Assembly: GCF_004358695.1 (NCBI RefSeq)
Contig: NZ_SNAA01000010.1
Coordinates: 62,001-126,000 of the forward strand
DNA: 64,000 bases
Source of the DNA: Palleronia sediminis
Lineage (GTDB): Bacteria > Pseudomonadota > Alphaproteobacteria > Rhodobacterales > Rhodobacteraceae
Direction of reading: 5' to 3'
Shown piece by piece: positions 51,340-60,212 of the stretch. The notes under the pieces are model-generated. The model ran no database searches and was not told the DNA's origin. It saw nothing but the letters and a program-made list of their open reading frames with translations. How positions within the stretch are numbered: position 1 is the stretch's first letter; every line of letters starts with the position of its first letter. The position numbers were made by a program, and so were the translations under genes.

Positions 51340-52221
51340 ATGACCTATCCAGTCGACCTATCGATCAAGCCCGACGTGTCCGCCCATTTCGACGAGGCGA
51401 CGAACACGATCAGCTATATCGTCAAGGATCCCGGCAGCGACCATTGCGCCATCGTCGACAGCGTGATGGACATCGACTATGCCGCCGGGCGCATCACCTA
51501 CGATCACGCCAACGCCCTGATCGCCGAGATCGAGGAACGCGGCCTGACGCTGGACTGGATCATCGAAACCCATGTCCACGCCGATCACCTGAGCGCCGCG
51601 CCCTATATCCAGCAGCGGCTGGGCGGCAAGATCGGCGTGGGCGAAAAGATCCTCGTCGTGCAGGAGACGTTTGGAAAGGTCTTCAACGAGGGGACCGAGT
51701 TCCAGCGCGACGGCAGCCAGTTCGACGCGCTGTTCAGGGATGGCGACACCTACATGGTCGGCGGGATGCAGGCTTTTGCCATCTACACGCCCGGCCACAC
51801 GCCCGCCTGCATGGTGCATGTGATGGGCGACGCGGCCTTTGTCGGCGATACGCTGTTCATGCCCGATGGCGGCTCGGCCCGCGCGGATTTTCCGGGCGGC
51901 GATGCCGGTACGCTTTACGACAGCATTCAAAAGGTGCTGGCCCTGCCCGACGAGATGCGCCTGTTCATGTGCCACGATTATGGGCCGAACGGGCGCGATA
52001 TCGCGTGGGAAACCACCGTTGCCGAGGAAAAGGCCCACAACATCCACGTCGGCGGCGGCAAGTCCCGCGAGGAATTCGTGCGGTTCCGGCAGGAACGCGA
52101 CGCGACGCTCGCCATGCCGAAACTGATCCTGCCCTCGCTGCAGGTGAACATGCGCGGCGGCACGGTGCCCACGGACGCCGACGGCAATCCGATGCTCAAG
52201 GTGCCGGTGGGCAAGCTGTAA
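51340..52221 (+). CDS. MBL-fold hydrolase, probable persulfide dioxygenase (ETHE1/Blh type)
   Basis: 293 aa with the metallo-beta-lactamase motif THVHADH (His78, His80, Asp82, His83), CHDYGPNGR containing a further metal His, and the DTLFMPDGGSARADFPGGD region typical of ETHE1/Blh. Oxidises glutathione persulfide to sulfite and glutathione. It stands between DUF2892 and the SQR fusion, so SQR makes the persulfide and this enzyme consumes it. No rhodanese domain is attached. Confidence 0.9.
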   Translation: MTYPVDLSIKPDVSAHFDEATNTISYIVKDPGSDHCAIVDSVMDIDYAAGRITYDHANALIAEIEERGLTLDWIIETHVHADHLSAAPYIQQRLGGKIGVGEKILVVQETFGKVFNEGTEFQRDGSQFDALFRDGDTYMVGGMQAFAIYTPGHTPACMVHVMGDAAFVGDTLFMPDGGSARADFPGGDAGTLYDSIQKVLALPDEMRLFMCHDYGPNGRDIAWETTVAEEKAHNIHVGGGKSREEFVRFRQERDATLAMPKLILPSLQVNMRGGTVPTDADGNPMLKVPVGKL

Positions 52222-52245
52222 GCGGCGCGAAACGGGGGGAACCAT

Positions 52246-53925
52246 ATGAAGAACGTCATGCACCGCGTCACGTCGCGCCTGTCCGTCGCGGGGCAGGTCG
52301 CGCCCGAGGATATCTCGACCATCGCGGCCGGGGGGTTCCGCTCGGTGATCTGCAACCGCCCCGACGGCGAAGGGCCCGACCAGCCCAGCTTTGCCGAGAT
52401 CGAGGCGGCGGCGCGGGCCGCGGGGCTCGATGCGCGCTACCTGCCGATCGAGGGCGGCAAGGTCAGCGACGCGGATGCCGACGCCTTTGGCCGCGCGCTG
52501 GACGAGATGCCCGGCCCGACGCTTGCCTATTGCCGGACGGGTATGCGCTCGGTCACGCTGTGGTCGCTGTCCGAGGCCGACCGCCGCCCGGTGGCCGAGA
52601 TCCTCGCGGCCGCCAGGACGGCCGGGTTCGACCTGACGGGCGTGGTCCGCCGGATCGCCAATGGCGGCCGCACGCCCACCGACAGCCCCGACCTGACCGC
52701 CGAGGTGGTGATCGTCGGCGGCGGAGCGGCGGGGATCGCGGTCGCGGCCAGCCTGCGGGCGCGCCGCCCCGATCTCGACATTGCGCTGATCGAGCCGGCG
52801 GATGTGCATTACTACCAGCCCGGATGGACGATGGTGGGCGGCGGCATCTTCGAGCCGCAGACCACGGCGCAGACCATGGGCCGCCTCATTCCCAAAGGGG
52901 TCCGCTGGATCAAGGCCGCCGTCGCGGCCTTCGAGCCGGGCGAGAACGCGGTCATCCTAGATGGCTGTCGGGTGGTGAAATACAGGCGCCTGATCGTATG
53001 TCCGGGGCTCAAGCTCGACTGGGGCCGGGTCGAGGGGCTGATCGAGACGCTCGGCAAGAACGGCGTGACCTCGAACTACCGCTACGACCTCGCCCCCTAT
53101 ACCTGGTCGCTGGTGCAGCAGATGCACGGCGGGCAGGCGATCTTTACCCAGCCGCCGATGCCGATCAAATGCGCGGGCGCACCGCAAAAGGCGATGTACC
53201 TGTCCTGCGACGCCTGGGCCCGGCGCGGCGTTCTGAGCGATATCGACGTGTCCTTCAACACGGCGGGCGGGGTGCTGTTCGGGGTTGCGGAGTATGTCCC
53301 GGCGCTGATGGACTACGTCCGCAGATACGACGCGAAACTCAATTTCCACCACGACCTCGTCAGCGTCGACGGCGCGGCGCGGACGGCCGTGTTCGAGGTC
53401 GCGGAACCCGATAGCGCGCCGCGCCGGGTCGAGATGGCGTTCGACATGATGCATGTCACCCCGCCCCAGACCGCGCCCGATTTCATCCGCGTCTCGCCGC
53501 TGGCCGACGCGGCGGGCTGGGTCGACGTGGACCCCGCCACCCTGCGCCACAAGAGCCATGACAACATCTGGTCGCTGGGCGACGTGATGAACGCCCCCAA
53601 TGCCAAGACGGCGGCCGCGGCGCGCATCCAGGCCCCCATCGTCGCCGAGAACGTGCTGGCCGATATCGCCGGCCGTGCGCAACCGGCGGTCTATAACGGT
53701 TATGGCTCCTGCCCGCTGACGGTCGAGCGGGGCAAGATCGTGCTGGCCGAGTTCGGCTATGGCGGCAAGCTGCTGCCGAGCTTTCCCAAGGCGTTCATCG
53801 ACGGCACGCGCCCCTCGCGCGCGGCGTGGTTCCTCAAGGAACGGATGCTGCCGCCGATCTACTGGAAGGCGATGCTGCGCGGACGCGAATGGATGGCCGC
53901 CCCCGACCGGCCCGGCCGGCATTGA
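52246..53925 (+). CDS. DUF442 phosphatase-like / sulfide:quinone oxidoreductase fusion
   Basis: 559 aa. Residues 1-135 form a DUF442/TIGR01244 domain with a phosphatase-like CRTGMRS loop (Cys96). From about 152 a flavoprotein begins (AEVVIVGGGAAGIAVAASL). Cys309 (PIKCAGAPQKAMYL) and Cys489 (YGSCPLTVERGKIVLAEFGY) match the redox cysteine pair of type-II SQR such as human SQOR, including the spacing of about 180. It feeds electrons from sulfide to quinone and makes persulfide. The N-terminal domain may act as a sulfurtransferase. Such fusions are known in NCBI annotations. Confidence 0.92.
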   Translation: MKNVMHRVTSRLSVAGQVAPEDISTIAAGGFRSVICNRPDGEGPDQPSFAEIEAAARAAGLDARYLPIEGGKVSDADADAFGRALDEMPGPTLAYCRTGMRSVTLWSLSEADRRPVAEILAAARTAGFDLTGVVRRIANGGRTPTDSPDLTAEVVIVGGGAAGIAVAASLRARRPDLDIALIEPADVHYYQPGWTMVGGGIFEPQTTAQTMGRLIPKGVRWIKAAVAAFEPGENAVILDGCRVVKYRRLIVCPGLKLDWGRVEGLIETLGKNGVTSNYRYDLAPYTWSLVQQMHGGQAIFTQPPMPIKCAGAPQKAMYLSCDAWARRGVLSDIDVSFNTAGGVLFGVAEYVPALMDYVRRYDAKLNFHHDLVSVDGAARTAVFEVAEPDSAPRRVEMAFDMMHVTPPQTAPDFIRVSPLADAAGWVDVDPATLRHKSHDNIWSLGDVMNAPNAKTAAAARIQAPIVAENVLADIAGRAQPAVYNGYGSCPLTVERGKIVLAEFGYGGKLLPSFPKAFIDGTRPSRAAWFLKERMLPPIYWKAMLRGREWMAAPDRPGRH

Positions 53926-53991
53926 CACCACCGCCGCGTGGGCGGTCGCCCGACCGCCCCGCCGCATCCTTTTCCTAAGACCCCTTGGTTC

Positions 53992-55740
53992 ATGCACCGC
54001 GTAACACGTTTCTTTCCGATCCTGACCTGGGGGCGCAGCTATGACCGGGCGGCGTTCACGGACGACCTGATCGCCGCCGTGATCGTCACGATCATGCTGA
54101 TCCCCCAATCGCTCGCCTATGCGCTGCTGGCCGGGATGCCGCCCGAGGCGGGGCTTTATGCGTCGATCGCGCCGATCATCCTCTATGCCGTGTTCGGCAC
54201 CAGCCGCGCGCTGGCCGTCGGGCCGGTGGCGGTCGTGTCGTTGATGACCGCCGCGGCGCTGGGCGAGGTCGCGGCGCAAGGCACGGCCGGCTATGCCGCC
54301 GCGGCGCTGACGCTGGCGGCGCTGTCGGGAGCGATCCTGCTGGCGATGGGTCTGCTCAGGCTGGGATTCCTCGCGAATTTCCTGTCGCACCCGGTCATAA
54401 GCGGCTTCATCACCGCGTCTGGCATCCTGATCGCTGTCGGGCAGCTCAGGCACATCCTCGGGATCGAGGGCGGCGGCGATACCCTGATCGAGATCGGGAC
54501 GCGGCTTGTCGAGAACCTGGAACGCACCAACATCGCCACGCTGGCTCTCGGCGCGGCGGCGCTGGGTTTCCTGTTCTGGGTCCGCCGGGGGCTCAAGCCC
54601 GCGCTACGCCGTCTCGGTCTCGGCCCCCGCACGGCGGATATCGCCACCAAGGCCGGGCCGGTCGTGGCGGTGGTTGCGACCACGCTCGCCGTCTGGGGGC
54701 TCGGTCTCGATGCGCGCGGCGTGGCCATCGTGGGCCAAGTGCCGCAAAGCCTGCCGCCGCTGACCCTGCCCGACCTGTCCCCGCCGCTGATCGGCCAGCT
54801 ATTCGTCCCGGCGCTGCTGATCTCGGTCATCGGCTTCGTCGAATCCATCTCGGTGGCGCAGACTCTCGCCGCGCGACGGCGCGAACGCGTCCGCCCCGAC
54901 CAGGAGCTGATCGGGCTCGGGGCCGCCAATCTCGGCGCGGCCTTTACCGGGGGGTTCCCGGTGACGGGGGGGTTCTCGCGCTCGGTCGTCAATTTCGACG
55001 CGGGCGCGCGAACGCCGGCGGCCGGGGCCTTCACGGCGGTCGGGCTGACCGTCGCCGCGCTGATGCTGACGCCAGCGATCCGCTACCTGCCCAACGCGAC
55101 GCTGGCCGCGACGATCATCGTCGCGGTGCTGGGGCTCGTCGATCTCGGCGTCCTGCGCCGCGCCTGGGCCTATTCGCGCGCCGATTTCGCTGCCGTGGCC
55201 GCGACCATCGCGGTGACGCTCCTGCTCGGGGTCGAGATCGGGGTGTCGGCGGGGGTCGCGATCTCGGTGCTGCTGTACCTGTTCAAGACCTCGCGCCCGC
55301 ATATCGCCGAGGTCGGGCGCATTCCGGGCACCGAGCATTTCCGCAACATTCACCGCCACGAGGTCGAAACGACCCCCGCCGTGGTGACGCTGCGCATCGA
55401 CGAAAGCCTCTATTTCGCCAATGCGCGATTTCTCGAGGACCATATCCTCGACCGCGTGACGCGCGACCCGGCCGTGCGCCATGTCATCCTGCAATTCTCG
55501 GCCGTGAACGAGGTCGACCTGAGCGCGCTCGAGTCGCTCGAGGCGATCAACGACCGCCTGCGCGAAATGGGCGTCAAGCTGCACCTGTCCGAGGTGAAAG
55601 GCCCGGTCATGGACCGGCTCGAGCGCGCGCATCTTTTGGGCGAGCTGACCGGCAACGTCTACCTGTCGCAACACGCGGCGGCCGAGGATGCGGCATCCGC
55701 ATCGCCCGGCCCCGCCCCCCAATCCGAAAGGACCACCTGA
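53992..55740 (+). CDS. SulP-family anion permease with STAS domain
   Basis: 582 aa: about twelve helices with the SulP signature IPQSLAYALLAGMPPEAGLY near the start, GGFPVTGGFSRSVVNFDAGA, and a C-terminal STAS domain (about 450-550; VILQFSAVNEVDLSALESLE). In this cluster it probably exports sulfite or sulfate made from persulfide. ATG at 53992 lacks a clear ribosome site; a GTG at 53938 is less likely. Confidence 0.92.
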   Translation: MHRVTRFFPILTWGRSYDRAAFTDDLIAAVIVTIMLIPQSLAYALLAGMPPEAGLYASIAPIILYAVFGTSRALAVGPVAVVSLMTAAALGEVAAQGTAGYAAAALTLAALSGAILLAMGLLRLGFLANFLSHPVISGFITASGILIAVGQLRHILGIEGGGDTLIEIGTRLVENLERTNIATLALGAAALGFLFWVRRGLKPALRRLGLGPRTADIATKAGPVVAVVATTLAVWGLGLDARGVAIVGQVPQSLPPLTLPDLSPPLIGQLFVPALLISVIGFVESISVAQTLAARRRERVRPDQELIGLGAANLGAAFTGGFPVTGGFSRSVVNFDAGARTPAAGAFTAVGLTVAALMLTPAIRYLPNATLAATIIVAVLGLVDLGVLRRAWAYSRADFAAVAATIAVTLLLGVEIGVSAGVAISVLLYLFKTSRPHIAEVGRIPGTEHFRNIHRHEVETTPAVVTLRIDESLYFANARFLEDHILDRVTRDPAVRHVILQFSAVNEVDLSALESLEAINDRLREMGVKLHLSEVKGPVMDRLERAHLLGELTGNVYLSQHAAAEDAASASPGPAPQSERTT

Positions 55741-55741
55741 C

Positions 55742-56182
55742 ATGCTTCCTGCCATTCCGACCGAGTTCACGCCCTGGGCCTCGCTGGGCGGAGGTATCCT
55801 CATCGGCCTGTCCGCCGTCATGGTCATGGCGCTGTTCGGCCGTATCGCCGGGATCACCGGCATCACCGCCGGGGCGGTCGCATCGGGCGACCGGGGCTGG
55901 CGGATCGCCTTTGTCGCGGGGCTGCTGGCCGCGCCGCTGCTATGGCTCGCCGTCACGGGCGGATTTCCGCAACAGACGGTCAGCACCGACCTGACCGGCA
56001 TGGCGGTCGCGGGGTTGCTGGTCGGGGCGGGCACGGCGCTGGGGTCGGGCTGCACGTCGGGGCACGGGGTCTGCGGGCTGGCGCGGCTGTCGGCCCGGTC
56101 GCTGGCCGCGGTCGTGACCTTCATGCTGTTTGCCGCGCTGGCCGTTTTCGTCCTGCGCCATGTGTTCGGGGGGGTGGCATGA
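55742..56182 (+). CDS. YeeE/YedE-family sulfur transporter half (PmpA/B-like)
   Basis: 146 aa, four helices, with the GSGCTSGHGVCGLARLSARS motif that carries the sulfur-relay cysteines in TsuA/PmpA. One bp after the SulP gene. It works with the next gene as one half of a split thiosulfate or sulfane-sulfur importer. Confidence 0.88.
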   Translation: MLPAIPTEFTPWASLGGGILIGLSAVMVMALFGRIAGITGITAGAVASGDRGWRIAFVAGLLAAPLLWLAVTGGFPQQTVSTDLTGMAVAGLLVGAGTALGSGCTSGHGVCGLARLSARSLAAVVTFMLFAALAVFVLRHVFGGVA

Positions 56183-56586
56183 TGCGCCCGGTCTTCGGTT
56201 TTCTCGCCGGGCTGATCTTTGGCCTCGGGCTGATCCTGGGCGGCATGGCCAACCCGCTCAAGGTGATGAATTTTCTCGATATCTTCGGGACGTGGGATCC
56301 CAGCCTCGCCTTCGTCATGGGCGGAGCAGCGGTCACGGCCTTTGTCGGGTTCCGGCTTGCCTGGCGTCAGGATCGCCCGAGGCTCATGCCGGCTTTCGAC
56401 CTGCCTTCGGCCACGCAGATCGACGGCAGGCTCCTGGGTGGCGCGGCGATCTTCGGCATCGGGTGGGGGACAAGCGGGTTCTGTCCCGGTCCGGCATGGG
56501 TGGCTTTGCCCATCGCGGCGCCGGGCACGCTGATCTTCGTGCCGGCGATGGTGATCGGGATCGTGCTGGGCCGGGCGCTGAAATAG
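56179..56586 (+). CDS. YeeE/YedE-family sulfur transporter half, second copy
   Basis: 135 aa with RPVFGFLAGLIFGLGLILGG, NPLKVMNFLDIFGTWDPSLA and GWGTSGFCPGPAWVAL, the second-half signature with its cysteine. ATGA overlap with the first half. Last gene of the sulfide cluster, and convergent with nirV (18 bp apart). Confidence 0.88.
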   Translation: MMRPVFGFLAGLIFGLGLILGGMANPLKVMNFLDIFGTWDPSLAFVMGGAAVTAFVGFRLAWRQDRPRLMPAFDLPSATQIDGRLLGGAAIFGIGWGTSGFCPGPAWVALPIAAPGTLIFVPAMVIGIVLGRALK

Positions 56587-56604
56587 CGGGGTCCCGCCCC
56601 CTTG

Positions 56605-57387
56605 TCACGACGAGGGGGCGCGGTCGCTCACGAGCCTCATGCCGAGATGGGCGGGCGGGCTTCCGACCGCGCATCCGCCGCGGGCCGGGTCGCGTTCGAG
56701 CCACGAGACGGCGGCGACGTGTTCGCCCGCGACATAGAAGGCCGGGCAACGGTCGGGATCGGCCCCCGAGCCGCCGCCAAAGCAGCTCGACGTCCATTCC
56801 CAGACCGATCCGTCGAGGTCGCGCACCCCATCGGGCGAGCGGGAAAAGCTGCCCGCGGGGCGCAGCGCGCGGGTCTTGCCCTCGGTCAGCAGGTAGGACG
56901 AGGCCCAGGTCAGGCTCGGGTCGGTGAAAATCGGGTCTTCTTCCTCGGGCAGGACGGGCGCGGCCAGCGCGTGCCATTCCTCCAGCCGGGGCAGGCGCCA
57001 CGGATCGCCCGTCTGCTCGGCGATCCAGGCGGCATAGGCCATCGCGTCGGGCTGCGACAGGCCGGTTGCGGGCAATGTCGCCGGATCGGTATCGCCGCGG
57101 ACCGGAATTTCGAAATCGCAGGCGCCCGCTGCGTGGCAGGCATTCCATTCGGCGACCGTCACCTCGTCGCGCGCGACCCAGATGGTGCGTGCGGGCTGCG
57201 GGGCGGCGTCGCGGCGGATGCCGCCTTTCGCATCGAAATCGAGGGGGGCGACGTCCACGGCCACGGCGTCGGGGCCGGGCATGGACGGCAGGTCGGGGCC
57301 GCGTGAGATCCACGCGGCCCCGCCAAGCGCCGCCGCCAGACCCACAACCCCGGCGAGGGAAACGGCTATGACGGCGGCACGGTTCAT
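56605..57387 (-). CDS. nirV: NirV (formylglycine-generating-enzyme-like protein)
   Basis: 260 aa: signal anchor (MNRAAVIAVSLAGVVGLAAA), then an FGE-sulfatase fold (VARDEVTVAEWNACHAA, DAMAYAAWIAEQTGDPWRLP, DLDGSVWEWTSSCFGG, LGMRLVSDRAP). In several Rhodobacteraceae and rhizobia nirV follows nirK; its role is unclear and it is not essential for NirK activity as I recall. Periplasmic. It lies 15 bp downstream of nirK. Confidence 0.88.
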   Translation of the reverse strand: MNRAAVIAVSLAGVVGLAAALGGAAWISRGPDLPSMPGPDAVAVDVAPLDFDAKGGIRRDAAPQPARTIWVARDEVTVAEWNACHAAGACDFEIPVRGDTDPATLPATGLSQPDAMAYAAWIAEQTGDPWRLPRLEEWHALAAPVLPEEEDPIFTDPSLTWASSYLLTEGKTRALRPAGSFSRSPDGVRDLDGSVWEWTSSCFGGGSGADPDRCPAFYVAGEHVAAVSWLERDPARGGCAVGSPPAHLGMRLVSDRAPSS

Positions 57388-57402
57388 CGGTTCAACCCCC
57401 GG

Positions 57403-58623
57403 TCAGGTGAAGGAGCGCGGTTCGACGACCTGCTCCATCAGTTCGTTGTTCCATTCGCCTTCGACGACGAAGTGGGCGGTCGCGCCCTTCAGGGCCGCGA
57501 TGATGAGGTTGTGGTTGACGTAGGCGTACACACCCGGCTGTTCGAAGGTGTACATCGCCGCCGCAGCGGACCCGCCGCGCACGAACCACGTCTCCATCGA
57601 GGTGAGCGGGGCGACGTCGAACGAGGTCTCCCAGACATAGTCGCCATGCCCGCCGATCAGGTGCGGCCGGCTGTCCACGTTGCACGAGTTGTGCACCATC
57701 AGCACCGTCTCGCCGACGTTGAACTTGAGCGCGCCCGGCCCGGTCAGCGCACCAACGGCGCCGTTGAAGACCTGGTGCGTCGGCGTCAGCGTGGCCATCG
57801 CCTCGAGGCTGTCGGCATAGTCGTCGCCGGCGGTCTCGTAGAACTTGAAGTCGCCGTTCTCGTCGCGCGGCAGGTAGTAGTCCTGCTCGCCCAGATAGGC
57901 GATCTTGTCGTACTTGAGCGGGTTGCCGTCCGCGTCCTTCAAGCCGTCGCGCGGCAGGACCATGATGGCGCCGTTCATGCCATGGGTGACGTGATAGGGG
58001 ATCATCGCCCCGCCCGGCGCGCAGTGATAGGTGAAGCATCCGGCCTTGGTGGCCTTCCAGCGCAGCACGACCTCTTCGCCGGGGAAGACGTGGGTCAGGC
58101 CACCGCCGCCCAGCGCGCCCGTCGAGGCGTGGAAGTCGATATTGTGCTCCATCATGCTGTCGGCGGGGTTGCGCATGGTCAGCTCGACCATGTCGCCTTC
58201 GTGGACGATGATGAGCGGGCCGGGGACCGAGCCGTTATAGGTCAGCGCCCAGATGCTCGCGCCGGTATCCTCGTCGACGACCATCAGCTTTTCGGTCGTC
58301 TCCATCTCGATCTCGACGATCTTGGGTCCGCCGGTCGCGACCTGCTCATGCTCGGGAGCGAAGGGAGGAGCGACCAGTTCCTGCTTGACGCGGGTATAGC
58401 CGGACAGGTCGACGGGCTTGGCCGTGCTGTCGGCGGTCTGCTCGGCCGCGGCGCGGTAGAGCTTGGCCGAGGCCGCGTCGGCGCTCAGCGGGCGAACCGG
58501 GGCACGATGGCCGCCGGCCAGGGCCGCACCGCCCGACAGGGCGGCGGCACCGGCGAGAACGCTGCCGCGCAGGACGTTGCGGCGGCTGGTCGGCATGAAT
58601 CCGGGGTTCTTGAACTTGGTCAT
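57403..58623 (-). CDS. nirK: Copper-containing nitrite reductase
   Basis: Reduces nitrite to nitric oxide in the periplasm. 406 aa with a Tat signal ([20 protein letters not shown]) and two cupredoxin domains. Type 1 copper ligands: His160, Cys201, His211, Met216. Type 2 ligands from domain 1: His165, His200. Asp163 matches the catalytic aspartate and PTHQVFNG (His283) the catalytic histidine. GAGGAT lies 6 nt before the ATG. It is downstream of pseudoazurin (66-bp gap), its likely electron donor. Confidence 0.98.
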   Translation of the reverse strand: MTKFKNPGFMPTSRRNVLRGSVLAGAAALSGGAALAGGHRAPVRPLSADAASAKLYRAAAEQTADSTAKPVDLSGYTRVKQELVAPPFAPEHEQVATGGPKIVEIEMETTEKLMVVDEDTGASIWALTYNGSVPGPLIIVHEGDMVELTMRNPADSMMEHNIDFHASTGALGGGGLTHVFPGEEVVLRWKATKAGCFTYHCAPGGAMIPYHVTHGMNGAIMVLPRDGLKDADGNPLKYDKIAYLGEQDYYLPRDENGDFKFYETAGDDYADSLEAMATLTPTHQVFNGAVGALTGPGALKFNVGETVLMVHNSCNVDSRPHLIGGHGDYVWETSFDVAPLTSMETWFVRGGSAAAAMYTFEQPGVYAYVNHNLIIAALKGATAHFVVEGEWNNELMEQVVEPRSFT

Positions 58624-58689
58624 GAGATCCTCCTTCGGATCTTGCGGGCGACGGCAGGCCTTTGTGGCCCGACCGCCGCGTTGGGAATA

Positions 58690-59124
58690 TCAGAGGTTTT
58701 CGAGCTGCGCTTCGAACCGTTCTTTCGCCTTCGGCGGAACGCGGCCCTGGATGAAATCGTCGGCGGACTGCACGTCGCCGACGGCGACGGTCATCACCAT
58801 GCCCATGGCAAAGTGCGGCTTGCACTGGATGCCATAGAGACCTTCGACGTCGAGCGTCACTTCGATCTCTTCGTTGATGCGGCCTTTGAACGCCTCGGCG
58901 CCTTCGGGCATCATCTCGAGCAGCGACTCGGCGTTGTGGCTCTTGTCGGTCGGGATGAACTTGATCGTGTCGCCGGGCTGGGCCTGGATAAAGGCCGGCT
59001 CGAACACCATGCGCTCGCCGTCCGAGCCCTTATTCAGCATCTGGACCTCGAAGGTCTCGGCGCTGACGGCACCGGCCGCGAGAACGATCAGGGCGGTGGC
59101 GGCTGCGGTAGCTTTGCGGAACAT
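58690..59124 (-). CDS. Pseudoazurin
   Basis: 144-aa periplasmic blue copper protein: signal peptide (MFRKATAAATALIVLAAGAV), and type 1 copper ligands His63, Cys101, His104 and Met109. The 38-3-5 spacing is that of pseudoazurin rather than azurin or amicyanin. Donates electrons to NirK. An NnrR-type box lies 65 bp upstream. Confidence 0.95.
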   Translation of the reverse strand: MFRKATAAATALIVLAAGAVSAETFEVQMLNKGSDGERMVFEPAFIQAQPGDTIKFIPTDKSHNAESLLEMMPEGAEAFKGRINEEIEVTLDVEGLYGIQCKPHFAMGMVMTVAVGDVQSADDFIQGRVPPKAKERFEAQLENL

Positions 59125-59188
59125 CTGTCTGTTTCCTTCCTTGTGTAATCTCTTGCACCCGATCTAGACGTTTGCGGCCGCAGCATCT

Positions 59189-59202
59189 TTGCGCTGGCTC
59201 AA
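59189..59202. promoter_or_regulatory. NnrR-type box TTGCG-N4-CTCAA
   Basis: TTGCG-CTGG-CTCAA matches the TTGCG-N4-CACAA element recalled for Rhodobacter sphaeroides nirK/nor promoters, with one mismatch. It lies between pseudoazurin (start 65 bp away) and the regulator gene (49 bp away), so it can serve both. Confidence 0.7.
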
Positions 59203-59250
59203 ATCTCGGGCATCTTTTCGCCGATTATCGGGTATGAAAGACCGCACGCC

Positions 59251-59958
59251 ATGACACGCCCGCCCCTCAACCGGCTCGACGAGAGCCTTCTCACGCCGCT
59301 GCCGCCCTTTTCGCGGCTGGAGCGGAGCGAGATTCGCGCCATTCTCGACCAGGCCGTGAGCCGCCGCGTCGAGGAAGGCGCCACCGTCTTTCACGAGGGC
59401 GCCCCGGCCGACCGGTTTTTCCTGCTGCTCGACGGCACGATCCGGGTGATCCGCGTGACGGCCACGGGCGAGCATGTCACCGCTCTTCATATCCCGGCGG
59501 GGCAGTTGTTCGGCATCGCGCCGGCGCTGGGCAAGGACCACTACCCGGCCACCGCGCAGGCAGCCTCCGAGGCGCTGATGCTGAGCTGGCCCGCACGGCT
59601 CTGGCCGCGCTTTGCCGCGCTGGACGGGTTCACGACCGAAACCTATGCGACGGTCGGCAAGCGGCTGGGCGAGATCAACGACCGGATCGTCGAGATGGCG
59701 ACCCTCGCCGTGGAACAGCGCGTCGCCAACGCGCTGGCCCGGCTGGTCAACCAGACCGGGCGCAAGGTCGAGGGCGGGATCGAGATCGGGTTTCCCCTGA
59801 CCCGGCAGGATCTGAGCGAGATGACCGGCACGACGCTGCACACGGTCAGCCGATTGCTCAGCGCATGGGAAAAGGACGGGATCGTGTCAAGCCGGCGCAA
59901 GCACGTCACCGTCACGGACCCGCACCGGCTCGTGGTGCTGGGCCAGCGGCGCGGCTAG
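59251..59958 (+). CDS. Crp/Fnr-family nitric-oxide regulator (NnrR/DNR type)
   Basis: 235 aa with a cNMP-like domain (FHEGAPADRFFLLLDGTIRV) and C-terminal winged helix (LTRQDLSEMTGTTLHTVSRL). It contains no cysteine, which excludes an FNR cluster and fits the haem-based NO sensors NnrR/DNR. It is divergent from pseudoazurin-nirK-nirV and close to nnrS/nnrU, and probably binds the two TTGCG boxes. Its stop shares CTAG with the convergent DUF1858 gene. Confidence 0.88.
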   Translation: MTRPPLNRLDESLLTPLPPFSRLERSEIRAILDQAVSRRVEEGATVFHEGAPADRFFLLLDGTIRVIRVTATGEHVTALHIPAGQLFGIAPALGKDHYPATAQAASEALMLSWPARLWPRFAALDGFTTETYATVGKRLGEINDRIVEMATLAVEQRVANALARLVNQTGRKVEGGIEIGFPLTRQDLSEMTGTTLHTVSRLLSAWEKDGIVSSRRKHVTVTDPHRLVVLGQRRG

Positions 59959-60170
59959 GAGGCGACCCGCGCCTCGGCCATCAGTTCGGACACGAAGCTG
60001 TCGACATCGAGCCCGTATTCGGCGCAGGCATCGACCACCGTGTGAAACGGCGCGATGGGGCATCCGGGGCAGAGCATCCGGTGGCGGACGAACACCGCCA
60101 CGGTCGCGGGCCACGCCGACATCAACCGGTCGAGCGGCAGGTCGAGGTCGTCGATCCGGGGATTTGGCAT
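59955..60170 (-). CDS. DUF1858-domain protein
   Basis: 71 aa: helical domain with LPLDRLMSAWPATVAVFVRH followed by RMLCPGCPIAPFHTVVDAC. The CPGCP pair is the DUF1858 hallmark also seen at the N-terminus of ScdA/RIC-type Fe-S repair proteins. It is probably co-transcribed with nnrS (42-bp gap). Likely role in nitrosative-stress handling. Confidence 0.88.
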   Translation of the reverse strand: MPNPRIDDLDLPLDRLMSAWPATVAVFVRHRMLCPGCPIAPFHTVVDACAEYGLDVDSFVSELMAEARVAS

Positions 60171-60212
60171 GGCGAAATCTCCTTTTTTGCCGGGGTGGGC
60201 CGGCGGTTGCGT

